Assembly: GCA_030038255.1 (NCBI GenBank)
Contig: JASHPH010000366.1
Span: forward strand, 1-32,121
From: Candidatus Sulfotelmatobacter sp.
GTDB lineage: Bacteria; Acidobacteriota; Terriglobia; Terriglobales; Acidobacteriaceae
Direction of reading: 5' to 3'
Length of the DNA: 32,121 nt
Within the stretch, counting starts at the first letter, position 1. Every line of letters starts with the position of its first letter. Below are positions 29,720-32,121 of the stretch, piece after piece. Below the pieces are notes generated by a model that did no database searches, was not told the DNA's origin, and saw only the letters and a program-made list of their open reading frames with translations. Position numbers and translations under genes: made by a program.

Positions 29720-32121
29720 CGAATGTTCAGGTCAGCATAGTGGGCGAAGCCCGAGAGCGCCACCTGGTCGTCACCAGGTATGTAAAAGCCAAACTTGCCC
29801 TGGCTGAGATTAGCGCCGGGCTGCGTCCAGCGATCCACGACGGTAAAACTGTTACCGTTCCTGATCTCGTGGACGACTTCCGTGGGGCTAACGCGAATAT
29901 GGAGCGTGCGGAAACTTTTCTTGTCGCCTTCATCAGGCACTTTGATCTCGTCCGTTTTCCGCCCGTTGCGAATCACAGTGCGGTAGAAGTTCTTGTCGTC
30001 CAATTGGAAAAGGACGTAGTTCTTGGGGTCGGTGTAATTGAGCACCCATTGCAAGAGGTGACCTTTGTTCGGCATCGCAGAAAAAACAAAGGTACCCGAG
30101 GCAGGAACGGCTCCGTATAGGACGAAGTCCCCTCCTTTGCGAACGAAAGAATCTTTCTCGGGCTTCCAGGCGCCTGGGTCATCCCACTTCGACATACCGC
30201 CCGGGGCGAGCGACAGATCCAAGGTCTTGGACTCACCAGCGACGACTTCGAGCGTGGACCAGCGTGTGAATTTGTCAGCCGTTCGTGCGGTAAGAGTATA
30301 AGTACCGGGGGCGAGATTGACCGGGACGCCGCTGCTTACCATTGTCAGCAGGTCACCTTTCACGATTGCAACCTTGGCGTCGGCGGGCGCGAAGGTAATT
30401 TTCAGTTGGCCGGGAGCGGCTTCCAGCGCGGCATCCGCAGCAGCGAGAGATATGGCTCCGCCTGCAACGAAGTGTTCCTTGAACTGCCGTGGCTTGAATC
30501 GCTCTTTGCGTAGCTCGACGGTATGGTCGCCGGGATTGACGCTGGAGACGAAGAGCGTGCCATCCGCTTGAATGGTACCGGCAAGAGTTTGATCGACGAA
30601 AACCGTGGTTCCGGGAGCTCCACCCTGGATGGTCAACGAGGCCAGGCGAGGTAGTGGCTGAGGCTGGGGTTGGAGGTTGAAAACGAGCGTGGTCTGTTCG
30701 CCCTGGCGAATGCGGATCTTCTGCTGGGGAGTATCCTGAAAGCCGCTCTTCGAGACTTGCACAACGTAGTCGTTGGGCTCGAGATTCGGCAGGCGCAATT
30801 GGCCGGCTCGCGTGAGTTGCCGTTGAGGTTTCCCATTGAGAAAGACTTTTGCGTCGTCTTGACCGGCAACGACCAAGAGTGTGCCCACCTTGTGACCGGA
30901 CTCCGCGGGCGATTGATCGTCGGGCGAGACTTTTCCGGCAGCGGCGTCGGAGGAAGCGGGCGAAGCAGGCAGGGATGGTTTAGGAGTCGTTTGTGCGGGA
31001 GCGGAGACGTCCGGAGCAGAGACCGCCGGAGCGGAGGCTGCGGGGGCAGCGACGGTGGGCGCTGAAACTGCGGGCGCTGTGACGGCCGGAACCGCTGTAG
31101 GAGTCTTTGCTACCTGCGGAGCGGGATGTTTTCGCGTGAAGAAAAAGACGCCTGCGCAAGCGATGATCGCGGCCGCGGACACGAGGATCAAGCTGGAGTG
31201 CGACCTCGTGCGCTGCTCTGGCTGGGAAGCCAAGGATGTGGCTTTGGCTGCCAGTGCGGCAAGCTCGGCCGTGGAAACAGTATCGGCTGGTGGCGGCGCG
31301 AGTTGCGGCTCTGGCAAAGTGCTCGGGACTTTGACCGGCGGCTCAACATTGGCCGGGACTTTGCTCGGCGGGGCAATGCTAGTGGGAGGGTTTCCGGCTG
31401 GGATCGGCTTGTTTGGAACCTGACTCGGCGAGTCCAGGTTGGTCGCAACGTTTCCAGCCGTAGCCGGGCTGGGCGTAACCTTGCTTGGCGGAATCTGCGG
31501 GGTATCGGCGGGTGAAGGTTTCGGAGCGCTGGGGCGCGGGACGTGAAGAATAACTGTCGCGCCTTTGCTGCGCGGCGACACGCTGGAACTCTCCTGGGGG
31601 ACCAATCCCAAGCGGAGCAGCAGGGCATTGGCGATGGACAAGATTTCGCCATCCGTCCAATGCTTGGCGGCCACCGCTTGTATGCGCTCGGCTAATGCTT
31701 GTTTTGCAGCAACGTCCGCGGCCCCATCGATTTCGCGCTGCAGGCGCCGCAGTTCTTCCAAGTCGCCGCGGCGGGCCTGCCGCCGTCGGGCATCCTGGTC
31801 GCGTTGGATTGCATCCTGGACCTGAAGCAACTTCGGATCGTGGGGATGAACCGCCAATCCCTCTGCAACCCAAGCCAAGGCTGCGAACAGATCACCAGAG
31901 GACTGCAGCTTGTGCGCTTGCGACACCCAATCCTCCACGGGGCTTGTTTCTTTCTGCTGTACGATTCGGCCGAGGATTGTTTTGGCCGTCGGATGCGCGG
32001 GGTTCAAGCGAAGCGCCTGATTGGCCAGCTTCTCGGCTTCCAGCCAATCGGTTTCCACAACGGAGTGCGCGTGCTCCACCAGGGCATTGGCCAGAATGGA
32101 GCGGGCGAGAGAATTGTTTTT
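29716..32121 (-). CDS. TPR / transmembrane / PEGA-domain protein, N-terminus outside window
   Basis: The frame is open to the right edge, so the beginning is missing; 801 residues are visible. Order: TPR-like helices (ALVEHAHSVV... ANQALRLNPAHPTAKTILGRI...), a charged coiled coil (RDQDARRRQARRGDLEELRRLQREID), a Pro/Ala/Ser-rich linker, one membrane helix (SLILVSAAAIIACAGVFFF), another Pro/Ala-rich linker, then three PEGA-like beta domains (about 415-490, 495-565, 570-640), and a C-terminal beta-sandwich (about 650-800). PEGA domains bind or surround surface proteins. In Acidobacteriota this layout often follows an N-terminal Ser/Thr kinase; whether one is present here cannot be seen. The C-terminal half would be periplasmic. 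Confidence 0.8.
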   Translation of the reverse strand, partial: KNNSLARSILANALVEHAHSVVETDWLEAEKLANQALRLNPAHPTAKTILGRIVQQKETSPVEDWVSQAHKLQSSGDLFAALAWVAEGLAVHPHDPKLLQVQDAIQRDQDARRRQARRGDLEELRRLQREIDGAADVAAKQALAERIQAVAAKHWTDGEILSIANALLLRLGLVPQESSSVSPRSKGATVILHVPRPSAPKPSPADTPQIPPSKVTPSPATAGNVATNLDSPSQVPNKPIPAGNPPTSIAPPSKVPANVEPPVKVPSTLPEPQLAPPPADTVSTAELAALAAKATSLASQPEQRTRSHSSLILVSAAAIIACAGVFFFTRKHPAPQVAKTPTAVPAVTAPAVSAPTVAAPAASAPAVSAPDVSAPAQTTPKPSLPASPASSDAAAGKVSPDDQSPAESGHKVGTLLVVAGQDDAKVFLNGKPQRQLTRAGQLRLPNLEPNDYVVQVSKSGFQDTPQQKIRIRQGEQTTLVFNLQPQPQPLPRLASLTIQGGAPGTTVFVDQTLAGTIQADGTLFVSSVNPGDHTVELRKERFKPRQFKEHFVAGGAISLAAADAALEAAPGQLKITFAPADAKVAIVKGDLLTMVSSGVPVNLAPGTYTLTARTADKFTRWSTLEVVAGESKTLDLSLAPGGMSKWDDPGAWKPEKDSFVRKGGDFVLYGAVPASGTFVFSAMPNKGHLLQWVLNYTDPKNYVLFQLDDKNFYRTVIRNGRKTDEIKVPDEGDKKSFRTLHIRVSPTEVVHEIRNGNSFTVVDRWTQPGANLSQGKFGFYIPGDDQVALSGFAHYADLNIR

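Overview
The window looks like a stretch of chromosome from an Acidobacteriota bacterium, most likely of the Terriglobia / 'Koribacter'-like type. This is an inference. It rests on the fairly high GC content, secreted DinB-fold proteins, a pro-kumamolisin-type S53 protease, a TPR/PEGA protein of the kind fused to Ser/Thr kinases, a very long Ala/Glu/Pro response regulator, frequent TTG/GTG starts, and many short palindromic repeats between genes. No rRNA, tRNA, CRISPR array or complete mobile element was recognised.

Layout. (1) 1-1049: the 3' end of an AAA/OLD-like ATPase followed by a frameshifted PIN-like nuclease gene, which resembles a defence or toxin-type pair. (2) 1145-3128: ridA, a secreted FKBP isomerase, rpmB (L28, minus strand), a 54-codon membrane microprotein and a DUF971 protein. 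(3) 3257-9778: a PcrA/UvrD helicase carrying palindromic repeats inside its coding sequence, a 53-codon very basic protein, an APC amino-acid transporter, an adenosine deaminase-family enzyme and a divergent peptide deformylase. (4) 10164-14696: the S53 protease with its own promoter candidate and a clean terminator, an Asp/Glu-type racemase, an ACT-domain protein and a radical SAM/SPASM-like enzyme. (5) 14853-16165: two tandem secreted DinB-like paralogs, with a 75-nt relic of the 3' end of the radical SAM gene lying between them. This is evidence of an old segmental duplication. (6) 16300-22750: an aldo/keto reductase, a frameshifted gamma-glutamylcyclotransferase-like gene, a Yip1 membrane protein, a CPBP protease, a frameshifted GNAT, a second CPBP-like protein lacking its catalytic glutamates, an orphan peptide-ABC ATPase and an EamA transporter. 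(7) 22819-29719: a DUF2059 protein, rpe, a BamD-like lipoprotein with a long lysine-ended tail, an 893-residue response regulator and an FkbM methyltransferase. (8) 29716-32121: the C-terminal part of a TPR-TM-PEGA protein running off the right edge.

Most genes are single or in short groups, so there is little operon logic. rpe-bamD and EamA-ABC are closely spaced pairs, and add-def is nearly overlapping. The features most worth following up are the repeats embedded in pcrA, the repeat modules with a compensatory base-pair change, the duplicated radSAM/DinB segment, and three independent single-base frameshifts (PIN-like, GGCT-like, GNAT). The frameshifts are either gene decay or assembly indels.
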